From Priestia megaterium (lineage in GTDB: Bacteria; Bacillota; Bacilli; Bacillales; Bacillaceae_H), in the NCBI RefSeq assembly GCF_023824195.1, contig NZ_CP085442.1, positions 658,001 through 722,000 of the forward strand: a DNA stretch of 64,000 nucleotides. Direction: 5' to 3'. The position numbers and the translations under genes were made by a program. Position 1 is the first letter of the stretch, and the number at the start of each line of letters is the position of its first letter. The notes beneath the pieces are model-generated. The model was not told the origin of the DNA, ran no database searches, and worked only from the letters and a program-made list of their open reading frames with translations. Positions 46,843 through 57,437 of this stretch are shown one piece after another.

Positions 46843-47724
46843 TTAACAGCTCTTTTCAGTACTTCTCCAAAAGGTTCCGTATTTGACAGGAACTCTCTCA
46901 ACAACTTGCTGAAGCTGAAGTTTTTTCAATTCTTTTTCAGCCTCTTCTAATGATAAACCATACACAACCGCAACTTCTTTTGAAGCAACAAATTGAAAAT
47001 AGCTTAAAAATGAACGAAGAGGCGGAAGACAAGCTGGATCTGGGTCAATTTCTAACATCTCTTTAATGATGTGTACATATGTTTCGTACGAATAATATCC
47101 TGATATCTTAATGCCTTCTTCTTCAACTTTTTCGTTAAAGAACACAAGAGTTGGAATCTCATCGACATCCATTTCCGACGTGATTTTTAAATCACATTGA
47201 AAGGCCTTCGCAGCGTAATCTGAATGCAAATCTTTTACAAATTCATTAACATCTAGCCCCACATGTTTTGCACATTGTATTAAGACAGATTCTTCTGTAA
47301 CATTTTGTTTTTCTAAAAATACTACTTCTTGAAGTCTTCTCAAAAAGCGAATGCCCTGTTTCTTTCCTTGCAGCCCGGCCGCTTTAATTGCAATTGATGC
47401 AGCGTAAGGAGTATCGATTGGGTTTTCAAGCCACAGATTGCCGTCACATGACATACCGGAGCGGCTTCCAGTCTTCTCCCACGATTTTGCAATATGTTCA
47501 AATCTCTGCTGTGCTCCAATATTTAATTGCTGCAAGTTTCCGCCAAGCACATGCTTGAGGGATAACAGCTGACCATATTCTATTTGTAACTTCTTTAGAA
47601 TAGGCTCGAGTGCCCAGCATTCCGGGCAAAGAGGGTCAACAAATACATAGATTTCAAGCGGTTTTTTATTTGAACCTTGACAAAGCTGATGCAAGGATGG
47701 GTATTGGCTATTTAGATTACTCAA
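46843..47724 (-). CDS. spxH: SpxH (YjbH), adaptor for ClpXP degradation of Spx
   Basis: A DsbA/thioredoxin-fold protein that binds Spx and hands it to ClpXP. The 293-residue protein has the CxxC motif CPEC at residues 33-36 in [15 protein letters not shown], then the family's helical insertion and a C-terminal extension. The TTG start overlaps the yjbI stop (TTGA), with AAAGGAT as ribosome site, so spxH is translated after yjbI in one operon, as in B. subtilis. Confidence 0.93.
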   Translation of the reverse strand: MSNLNSQYPSLHQLCQGSNKKPLEIYVFVDPLCPECWALEPILKKLQIEYGQLLSLKHVLGGNLQQLNIGAQQRFEHIAKSWEKTGSRSGMSCDGNLWLENPIDTPYAASIAIKAAGLQGKKQGIRFLRRLQEVVFLEKQNVTEESVLIQCAKHVGLDVNEFVKDLHSDYAAKAFQCDLKITSEMDVDEIPTLVFFNEKVEEEGIKISGYYSYETYVHIIKEMLEIDPDPACLPPLRSFLSYFQFVASKEVAVVYGLSLEEAEKELKKLQLQQVVERVPVKYGTFWRSTEKSC

Positions 47725-48131
47725 TGTGAAAATCCTTTCTCATCTGTCTGTTCCGGTGAATTAATCATGTGTTGGGCAGTTAAAATAAGACGATGATAAA
47801 GTTCATCTCTCTCAGGGCCTTCTAAATTAATTTCGTCCATTGCTTCATGCATACACGTCAGCCAGGCTTTGGCTCTTGACGGTGTAATTTCAAAAGGAAG
47901 ATGCCTAGCTCTCAGCATAGGGTGACCATGCTCTTCAGTGTATAACGAAGGCCCTCCTAAATATTGTGTCAGAAATTGCTTTTGCTTTCGTGCTGTTTCT
48001 GTTAAATCATCAGGAAAAATTGGCGCGAGCTCAGGATGTTGTCCAACGCGTGTATAAAAAGCATCAACAAGTTTTGAAATCGTATGTTCACCGCCTAATA
48101 ATTCGTAAGGGGAGTGGATTTTTTCTCTCAT
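47721..48131 (-). CDS. yjbI: Truncated haemoglobin YjbI
   Basis: A group II truncated globin of 136 residues with the heme-binding pattern [12 protein letters not shown] and [23 protein letters not shown]; the proximal histidine is in the LRARHLPF segment. In Bacillaceae it is cotranscribed with spxH, and its role may be to protect SpxH or the cell against nitric oxide or peroxide. The ATG follows AAAGGAGTTATCAAC. Translation is coupled to spxH. Confidence 0.93.
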   Translation of the reverse strand: MREKIHSPYELLGGEHTISKLVDAFYTRVGQHPELAPIFPDDLTETARKQKQFLTQYLGGPSLYTEEHGHPMLRARHLPFEITPSRAKAWLTCMHEAMDEINLEGPERDELYHRLILTAQHMINSPEQTDEKGFSH

Positions 48132-48417
48132 GTTGATAACTCCTTTGTTATAAGAAATATACGTCTTAACTCTTTGGTGTTTTTTACTTTCCTTAATTTT
48201 AGCAGTGTCATTTCGTTAACTCAAACTATCCGCTTACTTCTTCTACTGGAAAAGAGATAAAGTGGACTTTTACATAAGAAAAGTCTATGATGCTGTGGCG
48301 AATCACTAATTATGAGAAACAAAGGAATACTTCCACAAACGTTTCCTTCTATTTATATAGTGTAACCTCGACAAACTACAGCCATTCCATGTTCGAGTGG
48401 CGAATGATTGGACTCTT
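48132..48417. promoter_or_regulatory. Gap between cwlQ and yjbI
   Basis: 286 bases containing the presumed yjbI promoter. No gene, no clear terminator for cwlQ and no operator could be singled out. Confidence 0.4.
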
Positions 48418-49107
48418 TTACACAAGATAAGAAGACATAATTTTATTTACATATTTTTGCGTTTCTTGAAAAGGAGGTACTCCGTCGTATTTATCGACAT
48501 TACCTGGTCCAGCATTATAGGCCGCCAACGCTAATTTCACGTTTCCGTTGTATTTATCTAACATTTGTCGAAGATATTTGGCTCCTCCAAATACATTTTG
48601 CTTGGAGTCGTACGGATCTTCTACACCAAGAGCTTTAGCGGTTGCTGGCATTAGCTGCATAAGCCCAGCCGCTCCGACAGAACTTTTGGCAGATGGATTA
48701 AAGTTTGATTCTTGTTTAATAACAGAACGAATAAGTTTAGGATCCAGCTGATAGCGTGCAGCTGCTTCTGTAATTATCGTTTGTACATCCTGAGAACTGG
48801 CCTTTGCCGTTTCGTTTTTTTGTGCAGGTAAGGCAGCATTTGAAGCCACTGCCTTACCTGAGGAAGAAACAGATGGCTCGGACTGCATTTGAACCGCCGT
48901 AGATGGAAACATCTGCGCTGCCTTCAAGTAAAGATTGGTACTCATTTGAGGCTCTTGATTGACGTAGTCTTGAAAAAGCTGAGCAAATACAGAGAGTAAA
49001 GTTGTACCAAGCATCACGTTAGCTGTCGGCAGCTGGTTGTTAACTGAAAATGGCTGAGTTCCAGGAAATTGAACGGAAGACATGTAATTGTTAATATTCA
49101 TGCTCAT
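48418..49107 (-). CDS. cwlQ: CwlQ-like lytic transglycosylase (YjbJ)
   Basis: Cleaves the glycan strands of peptidoglycan. The C-terminal 115 residues form an SLT domain with the catalytic glutamate in [29 protein letters not shown], followed by [30 protein letters not shown]. The N-terminal 110 residues are low-complexity, with Ser/Ala-rich linkers, and no signal peptide is obvious. The start at 49107 (MSMNINNY) is nine bases after GGATGGAG. It lies seven bases from the yjbK stop, so the two are cotranscribed. Confidence 0.88.
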   Translation of the reverse strand: MSMNINNYMSSVQFPGTQPFSVNNQLPTANVMLGTTLLSVFAQLFQDYVNQEPQMSTNLYLKAAQMFPSTAVQMQSEPSVSSSGKAVASNAALPAQKNETAKASSQDVQTIITEAAARYQLDPKLIRSVIKQESNFNPSAKSSVGAAGLMQLMPATAKALGVEDPYDSKQNVFGGAKYLRQMLDKYNGNVKLALAAYNAGPGNVDKYDGVPPFQETQKYVNKIMSSYLV

Positions 49108-49111
49108 GAAT

Positions 49112-49702
49112 TTATTCTCCATCCATTAACGTATACTTTCGCTTGTAAAACCGTCGAATTTTGTTTTCCGTTGGTTTCTTTTTAATATCAAGCTCCGTAA
49201 GCAATTGCTCAAAATATTTTGCTCCTTCATTGGCATCGGTTACTTCGTATTCAAGTTCATAATCCTCAGTACCTAGATAAAAGCTATGATCGAGTACAAG
49301 TAACCCGTTTTTATATGGAATTTCTGCTCGACTTGTACGCAAAGTGCCAAAATAAGTTAGCGCATGGCTATCGACTTGTAAATCAGTAATAAGCTGTTGA
49401 ATTGTTGACGGAATCTTGGCGCTGCCATCTAGCAATTCTTTAGCTTGTTCATTTGTTAATGCTTCATGTGTTTCTAAAAGACCCTCTTGATGAGGCTGTT
49501 TGAGCGTGAGAACGGACTTATCCTTTTTGCTTCGAATTCGCAGGGCAGCCCCGCAGTCTTTTAACGAGAAAGCAGGTGTATCAAAATAGTGGTTTTCTTG
49601 AGAAACAAACTGATCTTCAGTTAATTGAAAGTGTGAGCGGAGACGACCAAACTCTTCTTTCGTTACTATATTTTTAAATTCAATTTCAATTTCTTGTTTC
49701 AA
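49112..49702 (-). CDS. yjbK: YjbK, CYTH-domain protein
   Basis: A 196-residue CYTH (CyaB/thiamine-triphosphatase-like) tunnel-fold protein. The N-terminal ExExK metal/triphosphate motif is EIEIEFKN, followed by basic residues [23 protein letters not shown] lining the tunnel. Such proteins hydrolyse inorganic triphosphate or thiamine triphosphate; the substrate here is unknown. I place the start at TTG 49702 (MKQEIEIEF), nine bases after AAAAGG; the ATG at 49711 abuts that site. Divergent from yjbL. Confidence 0.88.
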   Translation of the reverse strand: MKQEIEIEFKNIVTKEEFGRLRSHFQLTEDQFVSQENHYFDTPAFSLKDCGAALRIRSKKDKSVLTLKQPHQEGLLETHEALTNEQAKELLDGSAKIPSTIQQLITDLQVDSHALTYFGTLRTSRAEIPYKNGLLVLDHSFYLGTEDYELEYEVTDANEGAKYFEQLLTELDIKKKPTENKIRRFYKRKYTLMDGE

Positions 49703-49918
49703 TGAAATCATCCTTTTAATTTAGGTCTTTTGGTAAGGCACTTTCCATCTTAATTTATCACACTTTTTGAGACAGTAAAACTACATTTCCTAACAGGAAT
49801 ATCCATATGGGGAACTTGGAAAATGAAGAAATACGGATTGTTTAGGTTTTACCTTTATTAAACGTTCCTGGAATGTGTTAAAATAGTAACGAATTGTATA
49901 GTTGGAAGGAGTTTATTT

Positions 49919-50305
49919 ATGCACAATCGAATTGACATCACTACCTGTGTGATGAAATCAAATGAATTACATTTAAAAGCAGACCCTATTGAGACGGAAA
50001 TTGAACAATTGGAAGATACAAAACAAATGCTTGTTGACTCAGATAACATGTCATTTGTATATGTTGTAGATATTAATGATCAATTTATGTATGTTGGCCT
50101 TAGTGATAATATTTGGGCGAATTTAAAGCACGTCTTACATAAAGATATGAAAGTATTTTTAGAAATTAATAAGGAAGTAATTGAGCTATCAGCCGTTAAA
50201 GAAGAGCTATCTTATCTCATCAGTAACATCGAAGGAAATGTGAATTATGGAGACGAGATGGTAGCAAGAGTAGAGGAAGTTTTTTTAGATAAAGAAAATA
50301 AGTAA
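49919..50305 (+). CDS. yjbL: YjbL, UPF0738 family protein
   Basis: A 128-residue soluble protein of the UPF0738 family, to which B. subtilis YjbL belongs. Recognisable stretches are LEDTKQMLVDSDNMSFVYVVDI and EELSYLISNIEGNVNYGDEMV. It is acidic and has no catalytic motif or membrane helix. The ATG follows GGAAGGAG. It heads a run of plus-strand genes (yjbL, small alarmone synthetase, NAD kinase, pseudouridine synthase) and may be cotranscribed with them: the gap to the next gene is 27 bases. Confidence 0.88.
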   Translation: MHNRIDITTCVMKSNELHLKADPIETEIEQLEDTKQMLVDSDNMSFVYVVDINDQFMYVGLSDNIWANLKHVLHKDMKVFLEINKEVIELSAVKEELSYLISNIEGNVNYGDEMVARVEEVFLDKENK

Positions 50306-50332
50306 TAGAGAGAAAAAAGGGGGGTGTTATTA

Positions 50333-50968
50333 ATGATCAGGCATTGGGATTTATTTTTAGCACCGTATAAACAAGCCGTTGAAGAACTTAAGGTGAAATT
50401 AAAAGGAATTCGTTCACAGTATGATATGAAGTCTACGCATTCACCTATTGAATTCGTGACGGGACGAGTAAAGCCTATCGCCAGTATTTTGGATAAAGCG
50501 ACTCGAAAAGGAATTTCTCTCGATCGCTTAGAGGAAGAGATGCAGGACATTGCGGGACTCCGTATGATGTGTCAATTTACGGACGATATTAAAGCGGTCG
50601 TAGAGCTCCTTCGTCAGCGCACAGACTTTGAATTGATTGAAGAAAGAGATTATATTCTTCATAAAAAAGAAAGCGGCTATCGTTCATATCATGTGGTCGT
50701 ATGTTATCCTGTTCAGACAATTAAAGGTGAAAAGAAAATTTTAGTGGAAATTCAAATTCGTACACTGGCTATGAATTTTTGGGCTACAATTGAGCATTCT
50801 TTAAATTATAAGTACAGCGGGAAATTTCCTGAGAATATCAAAAAGCGACTTCAGCGTGCTTCTGAAGCGGCTACTCAGCTCGATGAAGAAATGTCTCAAA
50901 TACGAGGTGAGATTCAAGAAGCCCAGGCTATTTTCTCACGAAAAAAAGAATCGGCGGAAGAATCTTAG
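50333..50968 (+). CDS. yjbM: Small alarmone synthetase (YjbM/SasB/RelQ type)
   Basis: Makes (p)ppGpp from GTP/GDP and ATP under cell-envelope or starvation stress. The 211-residue protein has only the synthetase domain: SPIEFVTGRVKPIASILDKATRKG, then DIAGLRMMCQF and HVVVCYPVQ, with VEIQIRTLAMNFWATIEHSLNYK as the catalytic-site end. There is no hydrolase domain. Length and a C-terminal helix match the tetrameric RelQ/YjbM group. ATG at 50333 follows AAGGGGGG by eight bases. Confidence 0.94.
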   Translation: MIRHWDLFLAPYKQAVEELKVKLKGIRSQYDMKSTHSPIEFVTGRVKPIASILDKATRKGISLDRLEEEMQDIAGLRMMCQFTDDIKAVVELLRQRTDFELIEERDYILHKKESGYRSYHVVVCYPVQTIKGEKKILVEIQIRTLAMNFWATIEHSLNYKYSGKFPENIKKRLQRASEAATQLDEEMSQIRGEIQEAQAIFSRKKESAEES

Positions 50969-51020
50969 GTATGACTCAGCAACAGCTTTGTACATTGGAT
51001 GGATAGGGGGAGAGAATTAG

Positions 51021-51827
51021 GTGGAGAAAATAAAATTTGCTATTACATCAAAAGGCAACCAAATATCAAATACGCTTATGCAAAAAATGAAAACGTATTT
51101 ATTAGATTTTCATTTAGAATATGATGAAAACCAGCCTGATATTGTAGTGTCAGTAGGAGGGGATGGAACGCTTCTCTACGCGTTTCACCGCTATCGAAAC
51201 CGACTTGACAAGACGGCTTTTATTGGGGTTCATACCGGCCATTTAGGCTTTTACGCAGATTGGACACCTGATGAGATTGAGAAGCTGGTGATTGCTATTG
51301 CAAAGACACCCTATCAGACTGTAGAGTATCCACTGCTCGAAGTGATTATTCGCTATACAAACGGTGGACGCGAAGCTCGATACTTAGCTCTGAATGAATG
51401 TACGGTAAAAAGTGTAGAAGGTTCTTTAGTAATGGATGTGGAAATTAAAGGGCAGCGTTTTGAGACATTCCGAGGAGACGGCCTTTGCGTATCCACTCCC
51501 TCGGGAAGTACAGCTTATAACAAATCCCTTGGAGGCGCGATTTTACATCCTTCGCTTCAAGCTATTCAAATTGCTGAAATGGCTTCTATTAACAATCGAG
51601 TGTTCCGTACGATAGGTTCTCCATTGGTTCTTCCTGGACATCATACAGCGCTGTTAAAGCCTGTCAACGACGCAGACTTTCAAATTACCATTGATCATTT
51701 AACTCTTTTACATAAAGATGTAAAGTCGATTCAATTTCGGGTAGCAAGCGAAAAAATTCGATTTGCTCGCTTTCGTGCGTTTCCTTTCTGGCAGCGTGTC
51801 AGAGACTCTTTTGTATGTGATGATTAA
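51021..51827 (+). CDS. nadK: NAD kinase
   Basis: Phosphorylates NAD+ to NADP+. The 268-residue protein has the GGDGT motif at residues 46-50 in [14 protein letters not shown]. Further NAD-kinase signatures are [19 protein letters not shown] and [19 protein letters not shown]. It is the YjbN/PpnKA type. The GTG start follows GGGGGAGA. It lies 52 bases after the alarmone synthetase gene and 14 bases before rluD, so the three are probably one operon. Confidence 0.95.
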   Translation: MEKIKFAITSKGNQISNTLMQKMKTYLLDFHLEYDENQPDIVVSVGGDGTLLYAFHRYRNRLDKTAFIGVHTGHLGFYADWTPDEIEKLVIAIAKTPYQTVEYPLLEVIIRYTNGGREARYLALNECTVKSVEGSLVMDVEIKGQRFETFRGDGLCVSTPSGSTAYNKSLGGAILHPSLQAIQIAEMASINNRVFRTIGSPLVLPGHHTALLKPVNDADFQITIDHLTLLHKDVKSIQFRVASEKIRFARFRAFPFWQRVRDSFVCDD

Positions 51828-51841
51828 AGGCAGGGAAGAGA

Positions 51842-52735
51842 ATGAAACAAGTTTTTACGTTGAGTTGGACCGTAGATAATTCTTTCGAGGGTGTAGCGGT
51901 TCGTGAATTTTTAAAAGAACATGATATTTCCAAAGCTTCTCTGACGGACATTAAGTTCAGAGGAGGAGCAATTGAAGTAAATGGAAAGCATGCAACGGTT
52001 CGATATATTCTGCAAAAAGGTGACGAAATCAAGGTGGCGTTTCCACCAGAAAAAGCAAGTGAAAGTCTTCTTCCTAAAGCTATACCTTTGGATATTGTAT
52101 ACGAAGATGAGTATATATTAGTTTTGAACAAGCAGCCAAACATGCCAAGTATACCTTCTCGAGAACATCTAACGTGGTCACTAAGTAATGCTGTGCTCTA
52201 TTATTATGAGAAAAATAACATTAACTCGACTGTTCATCTTGTGAATAGGTTGGACCGAGACACATCTGGGCTGCTTATTGTCGCTAAGCATAGGCACGTT
52301 CATTACTTATTCTCTAAAGCACAAAAAGAACATGAAATTAAACGCGTGTACCGAGCTTTTGTTCATGGTAAGCTTGTTGGCAAGGAAACGATAGAGGCAC
52401 CGATTGGCCGAAAAGAGTCAAGTATCATCGAACGGGAAGTAAGAGAAGATGGGCAGTTTGCTATTACACACTATACGGCGCTTCGTCAGTATTCTTCTTT
52501 TACAGAAGTTGCTCTTTCGCTTGAGACGGGGAGAACTCACCAAATTCGTGTTCATATGGCTTATAAAGGATATCCACTGCTTGGAGATACCTTATATGGC
52601 GGAACGAATCATCTTATTTCTCGTCAAGCTCTCCACAGCTATGAGCTCACTTTTTTTCATCCTTTTTTACAAAAAACTTTGTCTTTTAAAGCACCTTTGC
52701 CGCCAGATATGCAGAAACTTCAAATCGTAAAATAA
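51842..52735 (+). CDS. yjbO: RluD/RluC-family RNA pseudouridine synthase (YjbO)
   Basis: Isomerises uridine to pseudouridine in RNA, probably 23S rRNA. The 297-residue protein has an S4-like N-terminal region (LTDIKFRGGAIEVNGKHATVRYILQKGDEI). The catalytic motif HLVNRLDRDTSGLLIVAKH carries the nucleophilic aspartate, and the later GRTHQIRVHMAYKGYPLLGDTLYGG is complete. Target position is not predictable. It is last in the operon with NAD kinase, followed by a bidirectional terminator. Confidence 0.92.
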   Translation: MKQVFTLSWTVDNSFEGVAVREFLKEHDISKASLTDIKFRGGAIEVNGKHATVRYILQKGDEIKVAFPPEKASESLLPKAIPLDIVYEDEYILVLNKQPNMPSIPSREHLTWSLSNAVLYYYEKNNINSTVHLVNRLDRDTSGLLIVAKHRHVHYLFSKAQKEHEIKRVYRAFVHGKLVGKETIEAPIGRKESSIIEREVREDGQFAITHYTALRQYSSFTEVALSLETGRTHQIRVHMAYKGYPLLGDTLYGGTNHLISRQALHSYELTFFHPFLQKTLSFKAPLPPDMQKLQIVK

Positions 52736-52772
52736 AAGTCGCTTTTTTTAATGAAAAGCGACTTTCTTTTTA
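52735..52772. terminator. Bidirectional terminator between yjbO and prpE
   Basis: AAAGTCGCTTTTT and AAAAGCGACTTT pair around a short loop, with T residues on both strands. Confidence 0.88.
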
Positions 52773-53510
52773 CACGAAGTGATTAAATTTTTCCTCTACA
52801 TAAGGCATAGATGAAGGCACCGATATAATATTCCCTTCAGGATACTGAAACGCCGTTAAAGCCCCTCCAAAAACTGCGCCTGTATCAATATTAATGGTAT
52901 TATGAATTTTTCTGGCTTTTACTACGGGTGTATGCCCATACACGATAAAAGGTTTTCCGTTATAATGTTTGGCCCAATCCCGTCGGACAGGCATGCCGTT
53001 TAGATGTTTTTCACCCGTAATATCTCCGTATAGCACAAAGGTTTTTACTTTTTTATCCGTTCTGCCGATGTATTCAGCTTTAAGACCGGCGTGAGCAATA
53101 ATTAATTGGTTTTGATCAAGCTGCACATATAGAGGTGATTGTTCATAAAGCTCAATGAACTTTTTTTTAATGAATTTCTGTTCTCTTGAAGGCAAAGCTT
53201 CGTACTCAGCAACGGTCGTTTCTAACCCATGAGTAATTTGCACTTTGCTACCGCAAAAGAAGCGATATAGCTTATTGCAGTGATTGCCTGGACAGTAGTA
53301 AGCTTGCTGATGCTTTATTACAAGTGACCATACGAGCTCAATCACTTTTAGTGAATGAGGTCCTCGGTCTGTTAAATCACCTACAAATCCAAGGCGCCGT
53401 CCGTCAGAGTGGACAGGAATCCCGTCTTGCCACTCATAGCCAAGTTTTTCTGTTAACGCTTTTAATTCATCATAGCACCCATGGATATCGCCTATTATAT
53501 CTACTTTCAT
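52770..53510 (-). CDS. prpE: PrpE, bis(5'-nucleosyl)-tetraphosphatase / protein phosphatase
   Basis: A 246-residue metallophosphoesterase that in B. subtilis hydrolyses Ap4A and has phosphatase activity; spore germination is affected in mutants. The metal-binding motifs are in order: [10 protein letters not shown] (residues 7-16), [21 protein letters not shown] and YGHTPV. Two conserved histidines and aspartates for a two-metal site are present. The start follows AAGGATGTGG. It converges on yjbO and is divergent from mgtE. Confidence 0.92.
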   Translation of the reverse strand: MKVDIIGDIHGCYDELKALTEKLGYEWQDGIPVHSDGRRLGFVGDLTDRGPHSLKVIELVWSLVIKHQQAYYCPGNHCNKLYRFFCGSKVQITHGLETTVAEYEALPSREQKFIKKKFIELYEQSPLYVQLDQNQLIIAHAGLKAEYIGRTDKKVKTFVLYGDITGEKHLNGMPVRRDWAKHYNGKPFIVYGHTPVVKARKIHNTINIDTGAVFGGALTAFQYPEGNIISVPSSMPYVEEKFNHFV

Positions 53511-53687
53511 CTTTTATCCACATCCTTAAAAGGTTTTTCCTTTGACGATATAAAATTACCCTTATATGGAGCAAACTATGTGTAGAACTTATATATTATT
53601 GGGAAAAGAGTAAAGAGCTGTGAGTTGAAAAAAAACAAAATTCATCATAAAGTTAAATGGGTTTTGTGCGACAAGGAGGTTGAAGAC

Positions 53688-55064
53688 ATGACAGATTCAA
53701 TTGAAAAAGAAGAAAAGGCATGGTTCGCCGAACATTTATTATCACTTTTAGAAAAAAATGAAATCGATGCATTTCGTGAAGAATTTTTACATATGCATAC
53801 GTATGACCAAGCTCAATTTTTTGAAGAATTAGATGAGCCTTCAAGATTTGCGCTGTACGAGATGTTATCTCCGGAAGAAATGGCGGATATCTTTGAAAAT
53901 GTAGAGATACGAGAAGAAGATTATCAAGAAATTCTCTCAGAGATGCATCCCAATTTTGCAGCAGACATGCTGTCAGAAATGTCGGCGGATGATGCCGTTG
54001 ACGTATTAAATGAATTGGATAAAGAACAGGTAGCGAGCTATTTAACGATTATGGATGAAGAAGCAGCCGATGAAATTAAAGAGTTGCTTCATTACGAGGA
54101 ATATACCGCTGGAAGTATTATGACGACTGAGTTTGTGGCCATTCGTGAAAATCAAACCGTACATTCAGCTATGCACATTCTACGCAGGGAAGCTCCAGAA
54201 GCGGAAACGATTTATTATGTATTTGTTATTGATGAACAAAAGCATCTAGCAGGTGTTATTTCTCTTCGTGATTTAATTATAGCAGATGAAGATACGATGA
54301 TAAGCGAAGTTATGAATGAACGAGTCGTATCCGTGTCAGTAGCAGAAGACCAAGAAGAAGTTGCGCGTATTATGCGCGATTACAACTTTCTTGCGCTTCC
54401 AGTTGTTGATTTTCAGCAGCATCTTCTCGGGATTATTACGGTTGATGATGTGATGGATGTTCTTGATGAAGAGGCATCGGATGACTATTCTAAATTAGCC
54501 GGTATTAGTGATGTAGATGATACGATTGACCACAATCCTTTAGTAGCGGCCAAAAAGAGGCTGCCTTGGCTTATCATTTTGCTGTTTTTAGGAATGATGA
54601 CAGCGAGTTTAATTGGACGTTTTGAAGATACGTTGAATCAAGTAGCTATTTTAGCTGTATTTATACCTTTGATTGGCGGTATGGCTGGTAATACAGGAAC
54701 ACAGGCACTAGCCGTTGCGGTTCGCGGACTGGCGACGGGAGAAATTGAAGAAGAAAGCAAATTTAAGCTTTTAATCCGAGAAGCAGCTACCGGAATGATT
54801 ACGGGCGCATCATGCGGACTTTTAGTTGTATTAATTGTTTATATTTGGCAAGGAGATCTTATTTTAGGCGCTTTGGTAGGCGTCTCTGTATTTTCAACAT
54901 TGATTGTGGCTACACTCGCAGGAGCGTTTATCCCGCTTCTCATGCACAGGTTCAAAATTGACCCTGCAGTCGCATCAGGACCATTTATTACAACGATCAA
55001 TGATCTTATCAGTATTTTAATTTACTTCGGTCTAGCGACAACATTTATGAGTTATTTAAAATAA
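53688..55064 (+). CDS. mgtE: Magnesium transporter MgtE
   Basis: A magnesium channel gated by intracellular Mg2+. The 458-residue protein has the N domain (about 1-130, with repeated PEEMADIFE-type superhelical motifs). A tandem CBS pair follows (about 130-260; VDDVMDVLDEE ends it), then five C-terminal transmembrane helices with the pore segment GGMAGNTGTQALAVAVRGLA. The start is ATG 53688, eight bases after AAGGAGG; the TTG at 53625 lies too far upstream. No M-box riboswitch is visible upstream. Confidence 0.95.
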   Translation: MTDSIEKEEKAWFAEHLLSLLEKNEIDAFREEFLHMHTYDQAQFFEELDEPSRFALYEMLSPEEMADIFENVEIREEDYQEILSEMHPNFAADMLSEMSADDAVDVLNELDKEQVASYLTIMDEEAADEIKELLHYEEYTAGSIMTTEFVAIRENQTVHSAMHILRREAPEAETIYYVFVIDEQKHLAGVISLRDLIIADEDTMISEVMNERVVSVSVAEDQEEVARIMRDYNFLALPVVDFQQHLLGIITVDDVMDVLDEEASDDYSKLAGISDVDDTIDHNPLVAAKKRLPWLIILLFLGMMTASLIGRFEDTLNQVAILAVFIPLIGGMAGNTGTQALAVAVRGLATGEIEEESKFKLLIREAATGMITGASCGLLVVLIVYIWQGDLILGALVGVSVFSTLIVATLAGAFIPLLMHRFKIDPAVASGPFITTINDLISILIYFGLATTFMSYLK

Positions 55065-55078
55065 TGAAGGGACTTTAG

Positions 55079-55113
55079 AATTCGGCATGAGTAATCATGT
55101 CGGATTTTCATTA
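55079..55113 (+). terminator. Weak terminator after mgtE
   Basis: CGGCATGA and TCATGTCG pair around a short loop, followed by a T-rich tail. Confidence 0.6.
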
Positions 55114-55222
55114 TCAGTTCATATAGTTGACAGAGAACCTTCAAGCTTTTATGATTAACCTTTAATTTTGAATAGTAACGTCTTCGTTTTATAAATAGCG
55201 AAGGTAAAAGGAGGGGAATCTA

Positions 55223-57082
55223 ATGGAACAGCACGCGTCTTTTACATCACTTGTTATCGTCATTAGTTTGGCCTTTTTAACGCCTATACTGTTGCATCGG
55301 TTTAAACTCAACATCATACCTGTAGTCGTAGCTGAAATTATTATGGGATTAATTATAGGGAAAAGTGGTTTTGATCTTGTGGAGCAGGATATGTGGCTTG
55401 AAACACTTTCCACTCTAGGCTTTATCTTTTTGATGTTTTTAAGTGGTTTAGAAATTGATTTTTCTGCTTTTGCTGTAGGAAATTCAAAAGACAAAAAGGC
55501 ATCAGGAGCGAAGGTGCCAAACGCTTTTTCCATTTCTATACTAGTGTTTGCAGCTATCTTTGCGGTTTCACTATTTTTGTCCTATGTTTTTGTATGGACA
55601 GGTTTTATTGATAATGCCTTTTTGATGACGCTTATTATTTCTACCATTTCACTAGGAGTAGTAGTGCCCACATTAAAAGATGCACAGATTATGAAAAAGC
55701 CGATTGGACAAACCATTTTACTGATTGCGGTTATTGCGGACTTAGTCACGATGATTTTACTAGCCGTATTTGCTTCCGTCTATGATAAATCAGGAAATAG
55801 TAATACATGGTTGATTTTAATTTTATTTGGAGCAGGAGTGATTTTATACTTCATAGGGAAGCAGTTTAAAAACCGATCGTTTCTTGAGACAATGTCTAAA
55901 GGTACAATTCAAATCGACACGCGCGCCGTATTTGCACTCATTATCATTCTAGTGGGCCTTTCGGAGTCAATTGGTGTTGAAAACATTTTAGGCGCTTTTT
56001 TAGCGGGATCACTCGTTTCTCTTCTTGCGCCTAACAAAAACTTAGTTCATAAATTAGATTCGTTTGGCTACGGATTTTTAATTCCTATCTTTTTTGTGAT
56101 GGTAGGGGTTAAGCTTGACGTTTGGTCATTGTTCAGTGATAAAAAAGTGCTGATTTTAATGCCTTTATTATTCATTGCCTTATTGATATCCAAGCTAGTC
56201 CCAGCGTTAATCTTAAAAAAATGGTATGATATGAAAACCGTTTTGGCATCGGGTTTTCTTTTAACATCGACTTTATCACTTGTTATTGCGGCAGCAACGG
56301 TTGGTGAAAATATCGGTGTTATTGATTCACAAATGTCCGGTGCGCTGATTTTGGTGGCGATTATTACATGTATTATTACACCTATTATCTTTAGAAAGCT
56401 GTTTCCAAAGCCAGAAATTAGTGACAAAAAGCTGAAGGTTAATATGCTCGGTGCAAATCAATTTACACTCCCGGTTATTCGAGAAATGGATCTTGATTTA
56501 TATGATGTTACGATTTATCATCATACTCAGGACAAAATTGAAAACCGTACGTCGGATTCCATTTTTAATATCGTGGACATCGATGGATATAGTAAGGAAA
56601 CTTTAATACGTATGGGAATTTTAGATGCGGATGTATTAGTTGTAACAACAGGGGAAGAAGAGAGAAATAGCGACATTGCTCTATTTGCAAAAGAATATGG
56701 TACAGAACGGGTTATTGCCCGCGTAGAGAGTCCTGTATTAGATGAAAAGATGAAAGAAAATAACATTGAAGTTTTTTCTGTGCTGTTATCTACGACTGCA
56801 TTGCTAAAAGCTTTAATCGAATCGCCAAATATTTTAAATATCTTAACGAATCAAGAAACAGCACTTTATCAAATTAATATGCGTAACCCTAAATACGAGG
56901 GGGTAGAGCTTCGTAAGTTCCCATTTACAGGAGATGTGATTTTTGTTCGAATCTTTAGAGGCAAAGATTCCATTGTACCTCATGGCGATACAGAGCTTGA
57001 ATTTGATGATCGTTTGATTGTAACGGGCTCTCGTTCGTATGTGAATGAATTGCGTATGCTTCTTGAGTATAAAATTAGATAA
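55223..57082 (+). CDS. yjbQ: CPA2-type cation/proton antiporter with TrkA domains (YjbQ)
   Basis: A 619-residue membrane exchanger, with about 12 N-terminal helices (residues 1-400) of the Kef/CPA2 fold; ALIIILVGLSESIGVENILGAFLAGSL is the ion-binding helix pair. A cytoplasmic TrkA-N-like domain (about 405-530) and a TrkA-C domain (about 540-619) probably gate it. It likely exchanges Na+ or K+ for H+. The ATG follows AAGGAGGGG. In B. subtilis yjbQ precedes the tenA-thi operon; here it is followed by a repeat element and cotO instead. Confidence 0.9.
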   Translation: MEQHASFTSLVIVISLAFLTPILLHRFKLNIIPVVVAEIIMGLIIGKSGFDLVEQDMWLETLSTLGFIFLMFLSGLEIDFSAFAVGNSKDKKASGAKVPNAFSISILVFAAIFAVSLFLSYVFVWTGFIDNAFLMTLIISTISLGVVVPTLKDAQIMKKPIGQTILLIAVIADLVTMILLAVFASVYDKSGNSNTWLILILFGAGVILYFIGKQFKNRSFLETMSKGTIQIDTRAVFALIIILVGLSESIGVENILGAFLAGSLVSLLAPNKNLVHKLDSFGYGFLIPIFFVMVGVKLDVWSLFSDKKVLILMPLLFIALLISKLVPALILKKWYDMKTVLASGFLLTSTLSLVIAAATVGENIGVIDSQMSGALILVAIITCIITPIIFRKLFPKPEISDKKLKVNMLGANQFTLPVIREMDLDLYDVTIYHHTQDKIENRTSDSIFNIVDIDGYSKETLIRMGILDADVLVVTTGEEERNSDIALFAKEYGTERVIARVESPVLDEKMKENNIEVFSVLLSTTALLKALIESPNILNILTNQETALYQINMRNPKYEGVELRKFPFTGDVIFVRIFRGKDSIVPHGDTELEFDDRLIVTGSRSYVNELRMLLEYKIR

Positions 57083-57126
57083 AGGTATCTAGGTAGGTTT
57101 AGTTTTCTACCTTATTGAATGAGAAG

Positions 57127-57294
57127 AAGAGGCTGGGACAAAAGTATTTTAGCTCAAGTGAAAAACGAACCACTGATCAAAATGTTTGATTAGTGGTTCG
57201 TTTTTTTTGTTGCGGTGTAACAAGCGGTTCAGCTCATGTATCTCATTTGTGCGTCTTTAGATTGAATTAATTTCGTTATGTCTCAACCTCTTTT
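57127..57294 (+). repeat. Terminal-inverted-repeat element, copy B (short form)
   Basis: Begins GAGGCTGGGACAAAAG and ends CGTTATGTCTCAACCTC, mutually inverted ends as in copies A and C. It keeps the terminator-like hairpin (AAAAACGAACCACT with AGTGGTTCGTTTTT) and the right-hand block (GGTGTAACAAGCG to the end) but lacks the central GC-rich block. It starts 44 bases after the yjbQ stop. Confidence 0.82.
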
Positions 57295-57437
57295 ATTGTG
57301 TTTTCTCAAATGCTGGAAACAAAAGTACAGCGCTGCTTTTGGTGTTGAAAAGGCTACCGCAAAAAAATAAACAAGTTTTTCCGTGTTCAAGCATACATTT
57401 TTAAAAGAACGATAACAAGCAATTGGAGGTATGCTTC

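Noticed and set aside
53511..53687. Possible M-box magnesium riboswitch before mgtE
   Set aside because: The gap is too short and shows no M-box conserved elements.
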